Origin: Gallionella sp. | GTDB lineage: Bacteria; Pseudomonadota; Gammaproteobacteria; Burkholderiales; Gallionellaceae | Assembly: GCA_028687335.1 (NCBI GenBank) | Contig: JAQUAI010000010.1 | Location: 35,994 to 99,993, forward strand | Length of the DNA stretch: 64,000 nucleotides | Direction of reading: 5' to 3' | Part shown: positions 39,953-48,973 of the stretch, one piece after another | Layout of the letters: each line of letters starts with the position of its first letter | How positions within the stretch are numbered: position 1 is the first letter of the stretch | The notes under the pieces: model-generated | Database searches by the model: none | Told to the model about the DNA's origin: nothing | Seen by the model: only the letters and a program-made list of their open reading frames with translations | Program-made: the position numbers and the translations under genes

Positions 39953-40591
39953 TCACGCCAACGACTTTTCTGTAACACGGTAAGCTTCGCTAGGAAAATC
40001 GCAGGCATCAATTGGCAAGACTTGCAAATCCCAGCGTGCATCCTGCTGAAGCAAGCGTGCGGCATTTTGCGTAAGCAACACATCACCCGCCATCGCAACA
40101 TCCTCACCCAGCTTGCTAGCACCGTTCACCTCGTGCCCAAACACATCCTCATCGCCAATTTTGAGAATACGCCCATAGCCCAATCCCACACACAGCAGCA
40201 CATGCTCGGCAGGCTCGTGCCGGGCGTTATATTCCAGCGTGCTACGCTGCATATCAAACGCGCACTCAAGCGCATTCAACACATTGCGGAATACCACGAG
40301 CAAGCTATCCCCCTCCTGCTTAATGAGAATGCCGCCGTGCGCCTCGATGACAGGCACAAAAAGCCGTTGCGATTCAAATATGGTTTGCAGAAAATGAATG
40401 ATGCCAAACTCGGCAACCTGTCGCGAAAAACCGGATAGATCGGTAAACATTACCGCCCACTCTTCACCAAATAAATCCCATATCTTGGCATCAATTCCGG
40501 CTTTATCCGCCCCCGCTTCAAGCCGCTGCCGCACCAGTGACTCAAGGCGTTCAGCCGAAGCCCCACCGCTAATTCCACGAATGAATGTCAT
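39953..40591 (-). CDS. Class III nucleotidyl-cyclase-domain protein
   Basis: A 212-residue protein with one class III adenylate/guanylate cyclase homology domain. The first metal-binding Asp is in VMFTDLSGFSR, and the second metal Asp and purine-selecting Lys in IKQEGDSLLVVF. The transition-state strand reads FGHEVNGASKLG: the Asn is present but the usual Arg four residues later is Lys, and the usual Asp two residues before VN is Glu or His. Catalysis is therefore uncertain. No sensor domain is fused; the N-terminal 40 residues are a short helix. The protein could be a low-activity or non-catalytic signalling relative. Confidence 0.8.
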   Translation of the reverse strand: MTFIRGISGGASAERLESLVRQRLEAGADKAGIDAKIWDLFGEEWAVMFTDLSGFSRQVAEFGIIHFLQTIFESQRLFVPVIEAHGGILIKQEGDSLLVVFRNVLNALECAFDMQRSTLEYNARHEPAEHVLLCVGLGYGRILKIGDEDVFGHEVNGASKLGEDVAMAGDVLLTQNAARLLQQDARWDLQVLPIDACDFPSEAYRVTEKSLA

Positions 40592-40617
40592 GTCTGTTCC
40601 TTGCGTTTTGCAAATAA

Positions 40618-40647
40618 AAAAAGCCCGCTGCGAACAGCGGGCTTTTT
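40618..40647 (-). terminator. Intrinsic terminator of the cold shock gene
   Basis: Stem aaaaagcccgctg / cagcgggcttttt with a cgaa loop, 24 bases beyond the stop of the cold shock gene and upstream of the cyclase-like gene on the same strand. Confidence 0.9.
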
Positions 40648-40670
40648 ATGCTTACATCAAAACGACCGGA

Positions 40671-40877
40671 TTAGTGGCCTTCTTGGATGTTAGAAGCTTG
40701 CTTGCCTTTTGGGCCTTGCACGACGTCGAAAGTGACCTTTTGGCCTTCTTTCAGAGTCTTGAAACCGCTCATGTTGATTGCGGAGAAGTGCGCAAACAGA
40801 TCTTCGCTACCATCATCAGGAGTGATAAAGCCAAAACCTTTTGCGTCATTGAACCACTTTACGGTACCAGTTGCCAT
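40671..40877 (-). CDS. CspA-family cold shock protein
   Basis: A 68-residue OB-fold nucleic-acid chaperone. RNP1 is [10 protein letters not shown] and RNP2 is DLFAHFSAI, after the [14 protein letters not shown] start. Single-copy naming (CspA, CspD, CspE) cannot be decided. The ATG has an AAGGAAG site, directly preceded by a hairpin with a T run in the leader that could act as an attenuator. It diverges from clpS with about 240 bases between. Confidence 0.95.
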   Translation of the reverse strand: MATGTVKWFNDAKGFGFITPDDGSEDLFAHFSAINMSGFKTLKEGQKVTFDVVQGPKGKQASNIQEGH

Positions 40878-40894
40878 GTGTTTACTTCCTTACT

Positions 40895-40918
40895 AAAAAA
40901 ACCGGGAGAATTTTCCCG
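40895..40918 (-). promoter_or_regulatory. Terminator-like hairpin in the cold shock gene leader
   Basis: On the minus strand CGGGA-AAATTC-TCCCG is followed at once by G and seven T, and then by the ribosome-binding site and ATG of the cold shock gene (18 bases on). A terminator-like element inside the leader of an RNA-chaperone gene suggests attenuation or RNA-melting autoregulation; this is inference. Confidence 0.45.
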
Positions 40919-41113
40919 TTAACTGTTTGAAACCAAGACCGCACACGGCAAAACCGGTACTGCAGAAACTTTGTATCAAACGCCAGCGCGCTTTATATTC
41001 CGGTTTAGATAACGCCGTCAAGCGATTTGATAAATATTTTTTGAATAGACTTGAAAAAGCCGCGCTTATCATCAACTATGTGACAGGAGACACCCTTCAC
41101 AATACGTTCCAAT

Positions 41114-41422
41114 ATGGCAACCAAACAACACGGCAGCACCTTGCTCGCACCAGAACGAATGAAGAGCAAACCACCCAGCATGTACAAGGTGATTTTGTTC
41201 AACGACGACTACACCACAATGGAATTTGTCATCGAAGTACTAGAGCGTTTTTTTTCAATGACTCGCGAACGCGCCATGCAAACTATGCTCAAAGTTCACA
41301 ACGAGGGATCGGCAGTATGCGGCATCTACACCAAGGATGTCGCCGAAACCAAGGTTGCGCTCGTGGGCGAATTTGCTAAACAACACGGGCATCCGCTACG
41401 ATGCCACATGGAGGAAAATTAA
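41114..41422 (+). CDS. clpS: ATP-dependent Clp protease adaptor ClpS
   Basis: A 102-residue adaptor that delivers N-degron substrates to ClpAP. A flexible N-terminus is followed by [40 protein letters not shown] and the [17 protein letters not shown] strand. The Asn-Asp-Asp and Met that line the N-degron pocket are present. clpA starts one base after the stop, so the pair is one operon. Confidence 0.96.
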   Translation: MATKQHGSTLLAPERMKSKPPSMYKVILFNDDYTTMEFVIEVLERFFSMTRERAMQTMLKVHNEGSAVCGIYTKDVAETKVALVGEFAKQHGHPLRCHMEEN

Positions 41423-41423
41423 G

Positions 41424-43682
41424 ATGATCGCGCAAGAATTGGAAATTAGTCTGCATTTGGCGTTCGTCGAATCGCGCCAGAAGCGCCACGAATTTATTAC
41501 CGTTGAGCATTTGTTGCTGGCGATGCTGGACAACAACTCGGCAGCACAGGTACTGCGTGCCTGCGCAATCAATATCGACGAGCTCCGCACAGTTGTTACG
41601 GACTTTGTCGAGCGACACACACCAGTCGTCTCCGGCGAGGGTGAAGTGGACACACAGCCAACTGTCGGTTTTCAGCGCGTCATCCAGCGCGCGATTCTGC
41701 ATGTGCAATCCACCAACAAAAAAGAAGTGACAGGCGCGAATATTTTGGCAGCCCTGTTCGGTGAAAAAGATTCGCATGCCGTGCACTTTCTTAACGAGCG
41801 CGGCCTGAATCGCATCGATGTGGTGAACTACATCGTGCATGGCATCGCCAAGAGTGAGTCTGCCCCTACCGCGCAGCCGCACAACGAGACCGAAGGCGAG
41901 CAGCAGACGGCGCAAGATGACAGCGCGCTGAAAAATTACACGCTCGACTTAAATGCGCATGCACTAGCCGGAAAAGTCGATCCGCTGATTGGCCGCGAGC
42001 TGGAGTTGGAACGAGTGATCCAAACCCTTTGCCGCCGCCGTAAAAATAATCCGCTACTGGTCGGCGAAGCTGGCGTAGGTAAAACTGCGATTGCAGAAGG
42101 ATTGGCACGCCGCATCATCGAAGCGGATGTGCCTGACATTCTCAAAGATGCACACGTCTATTCGCTCGACATGGGAGCATTGCTGGCCGGCACCAAATAT
42201 CGCGGCGATTTCGAGCAGCGTTTGAAAGCCGTTTTGAAAGAACTGAACGATGCGCCTAATGCCGTGCTGTTCATCGATGAAATTCATACCATGATCGGTG
42301 CGGGTGCGGCTTCCGGCGGCACCATGGATGCATCCAACTTACTCAAACCCGCGCTCTCGAACGGTACGCTCAAGTGCATCGGCGCAACCACATATCAGGA
42401 ATATCGAGGCATTTTTGAAAAAGACCACGCGTTATCGCGCCGTTTCCAGAAGGTCGATGTGCCAGAACCGTCGGTCGAGCAGACCATCGAAATTCTGAAG
42501 GGACTGAAGAGCCGTTTCGAAGAACATCACAGCATCAAGTTCAGCGCCGCCGCCATCACCAGCGCGGCTGAATTGTCGTCGCGTTTCATCAACGACCGCC
42601 ACTTGCCAGACAAGGCAATTGACGTGCTGGACGAAGCCGGAGCGGCACAACGCATCCTGCCTAAATCCAAGCAGAAGAAAGTCGTCGGCAAGCACGAAAT
42701 AGAAGAAATCATCGCCAAGATCGCACGCATCCCAGCGCGCACGGTTTCGCATGATGATCGTAACGCGCTGAAGAATCTTGATCGTGATTTGAAAGCCACC
42801 GTATTTGGCCAAAACAAAGCTATCGACGTGCTGGCGCGCGCGATCAAAATGTCGCGCAGCGGCTTGGGAAACCCGCAAAAACCCATCGGCAGCTTCCTGT
42901 TCTCCGGCCCGACCGGCGTGGGGAAAACCGAAGTCGCCAAGCAATTGGCCTTCATCATGGGCATGCCTTTGCAACGCTTCGACATGTCGGAGTACATGGA
43001 GCGTCACGCGGTCTCGCGCCTAATCGGTGCCCCGCCCGGCTATGTCGGTTTCGAACAAAGCGGCTTGCTGACCGAAGCCATCACCAAGCAACCCCATTGC
43101 GTGCTGTTGCTGGACGAGATTGAGAAAGCGCATCCCGATATTTTCAATATCCTGCTCCAAGTGATGGATCACGGCACGCTAACCGACAACAACGGGCGCA
43201 AGGCCGATTTCCGCAACGTAGTCATCATCATGACCACCAATGCGGGGGCCGAGGCATTGAACAAATCCCAAATCGGCTTTACCAAGACTTCAGCATCCGG
43301 CGACGAGATGATCGACATCAAGCGTCTGTTCACGCCAGAGTTCCGAAACCGCTTGGACTCTATCGTGTCCTTCGCCTCGCTGGACAAAGAAGTGATCTTG
43401 CGCGTGGTGGACAAATTCCTGATGCAATTGGAAGAGCAACTACACGAAAAGAAAGTCGATGTTGTCTTCACCGATGCGCTGAAAGACATGCTTGCCAAAA
43501 CTGGCTTCGATCCACTGATGGGCGCGCGACCTATGGCTCGCCTGATTCAGGACACGATCCGCAGTGCGCTCGCCGACGAGCTGTTATTCGGACGCTTGGC
43601 TAGTGGCGGAAAAGTGACAGTAGATGTGGATGCAGACGATAAAGTGAAGCTGATATTTGAAGAAGAAGCCGTCGCCATTTAG
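41424..43682 (+). CDS. clpA: ATP-dependent Clp protease ATPase subunit ClpA
   Basis: A 752-residue AAA+ unfoldase. The N-terminal repeat domain begins MIAQELEISLHLAF and has the HEFITVEHLLLAML motif. AAA-1 has GEAGVGKTAIAEGLA and AAA-2 has GPTGVGKTEVAKQLA, each with Walker B (VLFIDEIHT and VLLLDEIEKAHP). An IGL-type ClpP-binding loop, KSQIGFTK, is visible near residue 615. The ATG at 41424 is used because family sequence begins there. The gene ends at a strong terminator. Confidence 0.96.
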   Translation: MIAQELEISLHLAFVESRQKRHEFITVEHLLLAMLDNNSAAQVLRACAINIDELRTVVTDFVERHTPVVSGEGEVDTQPTVGFQRVIQRAILHVQSTNKKEVTGANILAALFGEKDSHAVHFLNERGLNRIDVVNYIVHGIAKSESAPTAQPHNETEGEQQTAQDDSALKNYTLDLNAHALAGKVDPLIGRELELERVIQTLCRRRKNNPLLVGEAGVGKTAIAEGLARRIIEADVPDILKDAHVYSLDMGALLAGTKYRGDFEQRLKAVLKELNDAPNAVLFIDEIHTMIGAGAASGGTMDASNLLKPALSNGTLKCIGATTYQEYRGIFEKDHALSRRFQKVDVPEPSVEQTIEILKGLKSRFEEHHSIKFSAAAITSAAELSSRFINDRHLPDKAIDVLDEAGAAQRILPKSKQKKVVGKHEIEEIIAKIARIPARTVSHDDRNALKNLDRDLKATVFGQNKAIDVLARAIKMSRSGLGNPQKPIGSFLFSGPTGVGKTEVAKQLAFIMGMPLQRFDMSEYMERHAVSRLIGAPPGYVGFEQSGLLTEAITKQPHCVLLLDEIEKAHPDIFNILLQVMDHGTLTDNNGRKADFRNVVIIMTTNAGAEALNKSQIGFTKTSASGDEMIDIKRLFTPEFRNRLDSIVSFASLDKEVILRVVDKFLMQLEEQLHEKKVDVVFTDALKDMLAKTGFDPLMGARPMARLIQDTIRSALADELLFGRLASGGKVTVDVDADDKVKLIFEEEAVAI

Positions 43683-43706
43683 CCAAATCAACAGCGACAT
43701 TACCAG

Positions 43707-43746
43707 AGGGAGGTATAGCCGTAGCTATGCCTCCCTTGTTTTTTTA
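43707..43746 (+). terminator. Intrinsic terminator of clpS-clpA
   Basis: Thirteen-base stem agggaggtatagc / gctatgcctccct with one G-T wobble and a cgta loop, followed by TGTTTTTTT. It overlaps the 3' end of the convergent nadA gene. Confidence 0.88.
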
Positions 43747-44841
43747 GGCGTTGCCAATACCCCGTGTTGGCAATTTAATTTCCCGAGCAAAATCCAGCAT
43801 GCGCCGGATCGGCAGCACCGCGCGGGGAATGATGGCGGTATCGACGTGTATCTCGTTTTTGCCCGATGCCAGCACTTCCGCGAGATTCAACAAGCCATTC
43901 ATCGCCATCCAAGGACAATGGCTACAACTCTTGCAATTCGCGCCCGCTCCGGCGGTCGGTGCTTCGATAAATAATTTGTGCGGAGACAAAGTGCGCATCT
44001 TGTGCAAAATGCCATTGTCCGTGGCAACGATGAACTCGCCCACATCTGGCATCTGCGTCGCTTTGATGAGTTGAGAAGTCGAGCCGACCACATCGGCCAA
44101 CTGAACCACCGCGCGCGGCGACTCGGGATGCACCAGCACCTTGGCTGCCGGATACCGCGTTTTCAGCTCGATTAATTCCTGCGCTTTGTATTCGTCATGC
44201 ACGATACAAGAGCCTTGCCATAGCAACATATCCGCACCGGTTTGTTCCTGAATGTAACCACCCAGATGACGGTCGGGTGCCCACAGTATTTTCTTGCCCT
44301 GCTCCTTGAGGTGTTTGACGATAGGCAACGCAATAGAGCTGGTTACCATCCAATCCGCGCGTGCCTTCACTGCTGCGCTGGTATTGGCATATACCACTAC
44401 CGTGCGCTCGGGATGGGCATCACAGAACGCGGAAAACTGATCCACTGGGCAACCAAGATCAAGCGAACACTCCGCCGCTAAATCGGGCATTAGCACGCGC
44501 TTTTCAGGGTTCAAAATTTTGGCTGTTTCACCCATAAAACGCACACCTGCCACAACAATAGTCGTGGCCGGATGCTTGTTGCCAAAGTTGGCCATATCCA
44601 ACGAATCGGACACGATACCGCCCGTCTCCTCCGCCAAGTCTTGCAAGTCGGGATGTACGTAATAGTGCGCCACCAGCACTGCATTTTGCTCTTTCAGCAT
44701 TTGCTTGATGCGAGCCAATAACTCGGCTTTTTCCGCTGGCTCCGGTTCACGTGGACGCTTGGCCCAAGCATGCGCCGTACTGCAACTAGATTGCGTCGAA
44801 TCGGGATGATCGTAAGTGATGGGGATAATGTTTTCAGCCAT
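43744..44841 (-). CDS. nadA: Quinolinate synthase
   Basis: A 365-residue 4Fe-4S enzyme that condenses iminoaspartate with dihydroxyacetone phosphate for NAD synthesis. Segments are [37 protein letters not shown], the first cluster cysteine in [44 protein letters not shown] and the [13 protein letters not shown] cysteines. ATG at 44841 overlaps the end of nudB by eight bases, so the upstream gene is co-transcribed. Confidence 0.95.
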   Translation of the reverse strand: MAENIIPITYDHPDSTQSSCSTAHAWAKRPREPEPAEKAELLARIKQMLKEQNAVLVAHYYVHPDLQDLAEETGGIVSDSLDMANFGNKHPATTIVVAGVRFMGETAKILNPEKRVLMPDLAAECSLDLGCPVDQFSAFCDAHPERTVVVYANTSAAVKARADWMVTSSIALPIVKHLKEQGKKILWAPDRHLGGYIQEQTGADMLLWQGSCIVHDEYKAQELIELKTRYPAAKVLVHPESPRAVVQLADVVGSTSQLIKATQMPDVGEFIVATDNGILHKMRTLSPHKLFIEAPTAGAGANCKSCSHCPWMAMNGLLNLAEVLASGKNEIHVDTAIIPRAVLPIRRMLDFAREIKLPTRGIGNA

Positions 44842-45283
44842 GTTGAATACGCCCGGGTAATTGCAAAATCGCCGCTCGATTGCTCGGCGAAAAAACTTTA
44901 TCTGCCGCAGCCTGCCAAGGCAACCATTGATAATTGAGATGCTCGCGCGGGGCAATTGTGATCTCCACTGGCTGCGGCAACTGCAGACCGAAGACATGCT
45001 CCGTGTTTTGTGTCACCCCAGGCGCATAGCGATGCCGCCAGTGCGGATAAATTTCGTAGCTATTTTGCAACTGCCAGTCGCTTAGCAGATAAAGCGAGGC
45101 ATCTAAACCAGTCTCCTCGCCCGCCTCGCGCACGGCAGTTACGCGCAACGCTTCATCCTCCTCGCGACTACCGGTGACCGATTGCCAATAACCGGGATGG
45201 TCGGCACGTTCCAACAACAACACCTCCAGTGCGGTGGTGTAGATCACCACCAGCACGGAGACAGGTTGTTTATGCCGCTTCAT
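44834..45283 (-). CDS. nudB: Dihydroneopterin triphosphate diphosphatase
   Basis: A 149-residue Nudix hydrolase in the folate pathway. It has [15 protein letters not shown] at the start, [20 protein letters not shown] and AGEETGLD, which together make the Nudix box GX5EX7REUXEEXGU, and a YQWLPWQAA tail typical of NudB. The start at 45283 follows the barstar stop by two bases. Family length is about 150. Confidence 0.88.
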   Translation of the reverse strand: MKRHKQPVSVLVVIYTTALEVLLLERADHPGYWQSVTGSREEDEALRVTAVREAGEETGLDASLYLLSDWQLQNSYEIYPHWRHRYAPGVTQNTEHVFGLQLPQPVEITIAPREHLNYQWLPWQAAADKVFSPSNRAAILQLPGRIQHG

Positions 45284-45285
45284 GT

Positions 45286-45684
45286 CTAAACGAAGAAAAT
45301 CCAGAATGCCTTGTTGCGTTGCCGCCAATACAGGGAAGTATCGGCCAGAATATCCTGCGCAATTTCACGGTCGTTGGCCGACAGACCAAAAGTGTCACTG
45401 ACATTACGCAGCAACAACACATAACCGTTGCTCTCGCCGCACCACGACAAATCACACAAAGCATCAGCCAGCGCATCCCAATTCGCGCCAAAATCAGCGG
45501 GGCAGCGCGCCGCACTCGCCAGCGCAGCTAGGACATTTTGCTTGCCCTTGATGCCCTTCAAATTAGCATCGAGCCAGGTGTAACCCGCCTCGTCGACCGC
45601 CGCGCGCAAATCCTGCTCCGCGCAATTAAGCGTGTAACTACCGGCTGCCGCGCGGTCGTTCAGTTGTTGTGCCAAAGCATTCAT
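45286..45684 (-). CDS. Barstar-family RNase inhibitor
   Basis: A 132-residue barstar-fold protein: TWLDANLKGIKGKQNVLAAL aligns with the start of the inhibitor helix, PADFGANWDALADALCDLSW contains the conserved aspartate cluster (NWDALADALCDL) that blocks barnase-type active sites, and a C-terminal strand with WIFF completes it. A CAGGAG site precedes the ATG. The start overlaps the stop of the upstream secreted RNase gene as ATGA, so inhibitor and toxin are coupled. Confidence 0.9.
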   Translation of the reverse strand: MNALAQQLNDRAAAGSYTLNCAEQDLRAAVDEAGYTWLDANLKGIKGKQNVLAALASAARCPADFGANWDALADALCDLSWCGESNGYVLLLRNVSDTFGLSANDREIAQDILADTSLYWRQRNKAFWIFFV

Positions 45685-46055
45685 CGCGACTCCTGGATGC
45701 GTTTGAAGGTTCGATAGTGATCCGCGCTGTAGTAACACTCGGGCACGACACCGCACACGATACGCCGTGCGCCGCGATGACGAAGCCCCGGTGTTTTCAC
45801 CGTGTACTCATGGTAGTAACCGCGAGTTTGGCGCGGCAGAATTCGTTCATAGTTACCGAAAACCACACCGTCACGGGCATAAGGAAACGGCCCGCCCTGC
45901 TTGATTAAGCGCAAGGTTTCGCGGCCTTCCTCGGGCATCTCAGCTGCAGTAATCGCCGCCAACTGCCGTGTCTCCGCAGCTGGCTGATACGCTTGGGCCG
46001 ACGGCATACTCAACGCCGCCGCCAGCATCACGCCAGCCCATCGAAATACCGCCAC
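45681..46055 (-). CDS. Secreted guanyl-specific ribonuclease (barnase/RNase Sa type)
   Basis: A 124-residue exported RNase with a signal peptide (VFRWAGVMLAAALSMPSAQAY). The mature 100 residues have the microbial RNase core: FGNYERILP, GYYHEYTVKTPGLRHRGARR with the catalytic Glu and Arg, and YYSADHYRTF with the catalytic His. Barnase-type enzymes cut single-stranded RNA after guanine. The barstar gene follows by ATGA overlap. It lies seven bases from the convergent-side aspS stop on the same strand. Confidence 0.88.
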   Translation of the reverse strand: MAVFRWAGVMLAAALSMPSAQAYQPAAETRQLAAITAAEMPEEGRETLRLIKQGGPFPYARDGVVFGNYERILPRQTRGYYHEYTVKTPGLRHRGARRIVCGVVPECYYSADHYRTFKRIQESR

Positions 46056-46058
46056 CGC

Positions 46059-47855
46059 TTACTCCTTGGCAGCGTCGGCAACGACCGGCTGACGCAAGCG
46101 GATATGCAGATCGCGCAACTGACGCTCATCCACCGAACTCGGTGCCTGAGTCAACAGACATTGCGCACGCTGAGTTTTCGGGAAGGCAATCACATCACGG
46201 ATAGATTCGGCACCGGTCATCATCGTAACGATGCGATCCAAACCAAAAGCCAAACCGCCATGCGGTGGCGCACCGTATTGCAGAGCATCAAGCAAGAAGC
46301 CAAACTTGAGCTGAGCTTCTTCTGCGCCGATGTTGAGCGCGCGGAACACCAAGCTCTGCACTTCTTCTTTATGGATACGCACCGAGCCACCGCCCAACTC
46401 CCAACCGTTCAATGCAAGGTCGTAAGCCTTGGCCAAACACTTGCCCGGATCGGTTTCCAGAAACTGGATATGTTCGTCTTTAGGTGAAGTGAACGGATGG
46501 TGGCAAGCAACCCAGCGCTTACCTTCGTCGTCGTATTCAAACATCGGGAAATCAACCACCCACAACGGCTCCCAAGGTTTGCCGTTGGTATAGCCCTTCT
46601 CGTGGCCGATTTTGCTACGCAACGCACCCAACGCGTCATTAACGATCTTGGCTTTATCCGCGCCAAAGAAAATAATGTCGCCGTTTTGCGCGCCCGTACG
46701 CTCGACGATGGTTTTCAATGCCGCTTCATGCAGATTCTTGACGATAGGCGATTGCAAACCAGTCTCGTTCAGTTGCGTGACATCGTTAACCTTGATGTAA
46801 GCCAAACCCTTGGCACCGTAGATGCCAACAAACTTGGTGTAGTCGTCGATTTCACCGCGCGAGAATGCCGCGCCTCCGGGTACACGCAAAGCGGCAACAC
46901 GCCCAGTTTCGGAATTCGCCACGCCTGCAAACACCTTGAACGCCACGTCCTTCACCGCATCGGTCACCTCGGTCAGTTCCAGCGTCACGCGCAGATCCGG
47001 CTTATCGGAACCAAAACGCGCCATCGCTTCGGCGTAGGTCATGCGCGGGAACGGGTTAACCAGATCGACATCCAGCGCTTCTTTAAACACCGTGCGAATC
47101 AGCTCTTCCGTCAAAGCCATAATCTGTGCTTCGCTCAGGAAAGAGGTCTCAATATCAACCTGGGTAAATTCCGGCTGACGGTCAGCACGTAAATCTTCGT
47201 CGCGGAAACACTTGGTGATCTGATAGTAACGGTCAAAACCAGCCACCATCAGCAACTGTTTGAACAACTGTGGCGATTGCGGTAAAGCGAAAAACTCGCC
47301 CGCGTGTACGCGCGAAGGCACGAGGTAATCGCGCGCACCTTCTGGGGTAGACTTGGTCAGCATCGGTGTTTCGATGTCGATAAAGCCTCGACTATCGAGG
47401 AAACGGCGGAACGCCATCGACACCTTGTAACGCAGCATCATGTTCTTTTGCATTTGCGGACGGCGCAGATCAATCACACGATGCGTCAAACGCACATTCT
47501 CGGACAAGTTTTCGTCATCCAACTGGAATGGTGGTGTCACCGCCGCATTCAAGACCTCGATCTCGTGGCACAAAATCTCGATCTCACCGCTGGTGATATT
47601 GGCATTGGTTGTACCGGCCGGACGGCGACGCACTTTACCGGTAATACGCAAGACAAACTCGCTACGCACCGACTCGGCGATCTTGAACATCTCAGCGCGA
47701 TCAGGATCGCACACCACCTGAGCCAGCCCTTCGCGGTCGCGCAGATCGATAAAAATCACACCACCGTGGTCGCGGCGGCGATGTGCCCAGCCGCAGATGC
47801 TGACGGTTTGATCGAGTTGGTCGGTATTAAGCAGGCCGCAGTAATGAGTTCGCAT
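46059..47855 (-). CDS. aspS: Aspartyl-tRNA synthetase
   Basis: A 598-residue bacterial-type class II synthetase. The OB anticodon-binding domain ([20 protein letters not shown]), motif 1 near [16 protein letters not shown], motif 2 with [20 protein letters not shown], a GAD insertion (residues 280-420) and motif 3 [13 protein letters not shown] are all present. It may be discriminating or not; that cannot be judged by eye. It follows DUF502 by 21 bases and precedes the RNase gene. Confidence 0.96.
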   Translation of the reverse strand: MRTHYCGLLNTDQLDQTVSICGWAHRRRDHGGVIFIDLRDREGLAQVVCDPDRAEMFKIAESVRSEFVLRITGKVRRRPAGTTNANITSGEIEILCHEIEVLNAAVTPPFQLDDENLSENVRLTHRVIDLRRPQMQKNMMLRYKVSMAFRRFLDSRGFIDIETPMLTKSTPEGARDYLVPSRVHAGEFFALPQSPQLFKQLLMVAGFDRYYQITKCFRDEDLRADRQPEFTQVDIETSFLSEAQIMALTEELIRTVFKEALDVDLVNPFPRMTYAEAMARFGSDKPDLRVTLELTEVTDAVKDVAFKVFAGVANSETGRVAALRVPGGAAFSRGEIDDYTKFVGIYGAKGLAYIKVNDVTQLNETGLQSPIVKNLHEAALKTIVERTGAQNGDIIFFGADKAKIVNDALGALRSKIGHEKGYTNGKPWEPLWVVDFPMFEYDDEGKRWVACHHPFTSPKDEHIQFLETDPGKCLAKAYDLALNGWELGGGSVRIHKEEVQSLVFRALNIGAEEAQLKFGFLLDALQYGAPPHGGLAFGLDRIVTMMTGAESIRDVIAFPKTQRAQCLLTQAPSSVDERQLRDLHIRLRQPVVADAAKE

Positions 47856-47876
47856 GGTTCAGTTTCTTGATAAAAA

Positions 47877-48509
47877 TCAGGTTGGGTTGGATTGCGCCAG
47901 CTGCGGCGCAACAGTTTCCGGTGTCGCCACGACACCCATTGAGACTATCGTGCGCAAAGCTACATCGACCGTCATATCCAGTTCTATTGTGTCGACACGG
48001 CGCACAAAGAAATAAAAGCCGTTCACCGGGCTCGGCGTGGTGGGAATAAATACCGCCACCATTTCATCGTCGAGCTGGGAGGCCACATCGCCCGGCACAC
48101 TGGTTTGAAACGCCAGCGACCATGCCTGCGGATGCGGGTAGCGAACCAGCAAGACTTTGCGGAACGAGTTGCCGTTACCGGACAACAGGGTATCGCTGAC
48201 TTGCTTTACCCCCTTGTAAATACTGCCCACGAACGGCACATGCAACATCGCCTTTTCGGACGCATCCCACAGCCGTTGACCAAACACGTTGCGGATCAAC
48301 AAGCCCGTTAGCAGCACCACACCCAAGGTCAAAATGATGCCCAAGCCCGGAATATGCACTGGCAACAGATTATCAGGATGCCATTCAGAGGGTAGCAACA
48401 ATAACGTCTGATCCATGGTCGTAATGGTCAAATTCAGCACCCACAGGGTAATTCCCAGCGGCACCCAGACCAGCAAACCAGTGATCAGATATTTTTTAAA
48501 CATGGGCAT
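47877..48509 (-). CDS. DUF502-family membrane protein
   Basis: A 210-residue protein with two N-terminal membrane helices (YLITGLLVWVPLGITLWVLN and LGIILTLGVVLLTGLLI) and a soluble domain with VPFVGSIYKGVKQVSDTLL and PTTPSPVNGFYFFVRRVDTI, matching DUF502. The role is unknown, but linkage to aspS and fmdB is widespread in Betaproteobacteria. Its ATG at 48509 shares a base with the fmdB stop (TGATG); ATG 48503 is an alternative. Confidence 0.9.
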   Translation of the reverse strand: MPMFKKYLITGLLVWVPLGITLWVLNLTITTMDQTLLLLPSEWHPDNLLPVHIPGLGIILTLGVVLLTGLLIRNVFGQRLWDASEKAMLHVPFVGSIYKGVKQVSDTLLSGNGNSFRKVLLVRYPHPQAWSLAFQTSVPGDVASQLDDEMVAVFIPTTPSPVNGFYFFVRRVDTIELDMTVDVALRTIVSMGVVATPETVAPQLAQSNPT

Positions 48510-48748
48510 CAATTGGCCACCGGGCATAAACCCGATGCAGCACAGGGCGCACACTCGGCCTTGGGCTTATCTTTAAAGTCGGTGACGTAATAACCATTGC
48601 CCTTCAACTGGAAGCCCGCAGCAGTCAGTTGTTTTACAAAGGTTTCTTTACCGCAACCCGGACAAACCGTGAGCGGCGCATCACTCATCTTCTGCATCAC
48701 ATCCTGCTGCAAACCGCAGCTGGAGCAGGCATAAGCATAAATCGCCAT
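48509..48748 (-). CDS. FmdB-family zinc-ribbon protein
   Basis: A 79-residue protein with a rubredoxin-like zinc ribbon (YAYACSSCGLQQDVMQKMSD, then TVCPGCGKETF). The C-terminus contains a second Cys group (CAPCAASGLC) that is common in this family. FmdB proteins were named as putative regulators of formamidase genes, but most have no known function. It is the first gene of the fmdB-DUF502-aspS cluster. Confidence 0.9.
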   Translation of the reverse strand: MAIYAYACSSCGLQQDVMQKMSDAPLTVCPGCGKETFVKQLTAAGFQLKGNGYYVTDFKDKPKAECAPCAASGLCPVAN

Positions 48749-48913
48749 TTCTCTCTCCTATCGCTAATCACAAAGCCGGTGCCGAGCTTACGCTCCGCCG
48801 CACCGGCCTTTATTTTTGAGGCGCGCATTATACATTAGGCACTATCGAAATTCCCTCAATTTCAGCTTGAGCCAACATCACAAACGGCAAACTACCCGCG
48901 CAAGAAAATAACA

Positions 48914-48963
48914 TTGACATCAGAACGTTCGTTCTTTACGATGCGCAGCACGTTCGTTCTGTA
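48914..48963 (+). promoter_or_regulatory. umuD promoter with two GTTC-type operator sites
   Basis: TTGACA (48914-48919), a 17-base spacer and TACGAT (48937-48942) form a good promoter. AGAACGTTCGTTCT (48922-48935) lies in the spacer, and AGCACGTTCGTTCT (48947-48960), identical at 13 of 14 positions, lies just downstream, 25 bases on. The first is an AGAAC-N4-GTTCT palindrome, the pattern of a repressor site covering a promoter. It is not the CTGT-N8-ACAG LexA box usual in E. coli-like bacteria. Confidence 0.65.
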
Positions 48964-48973
48964 GGGAAAAATC

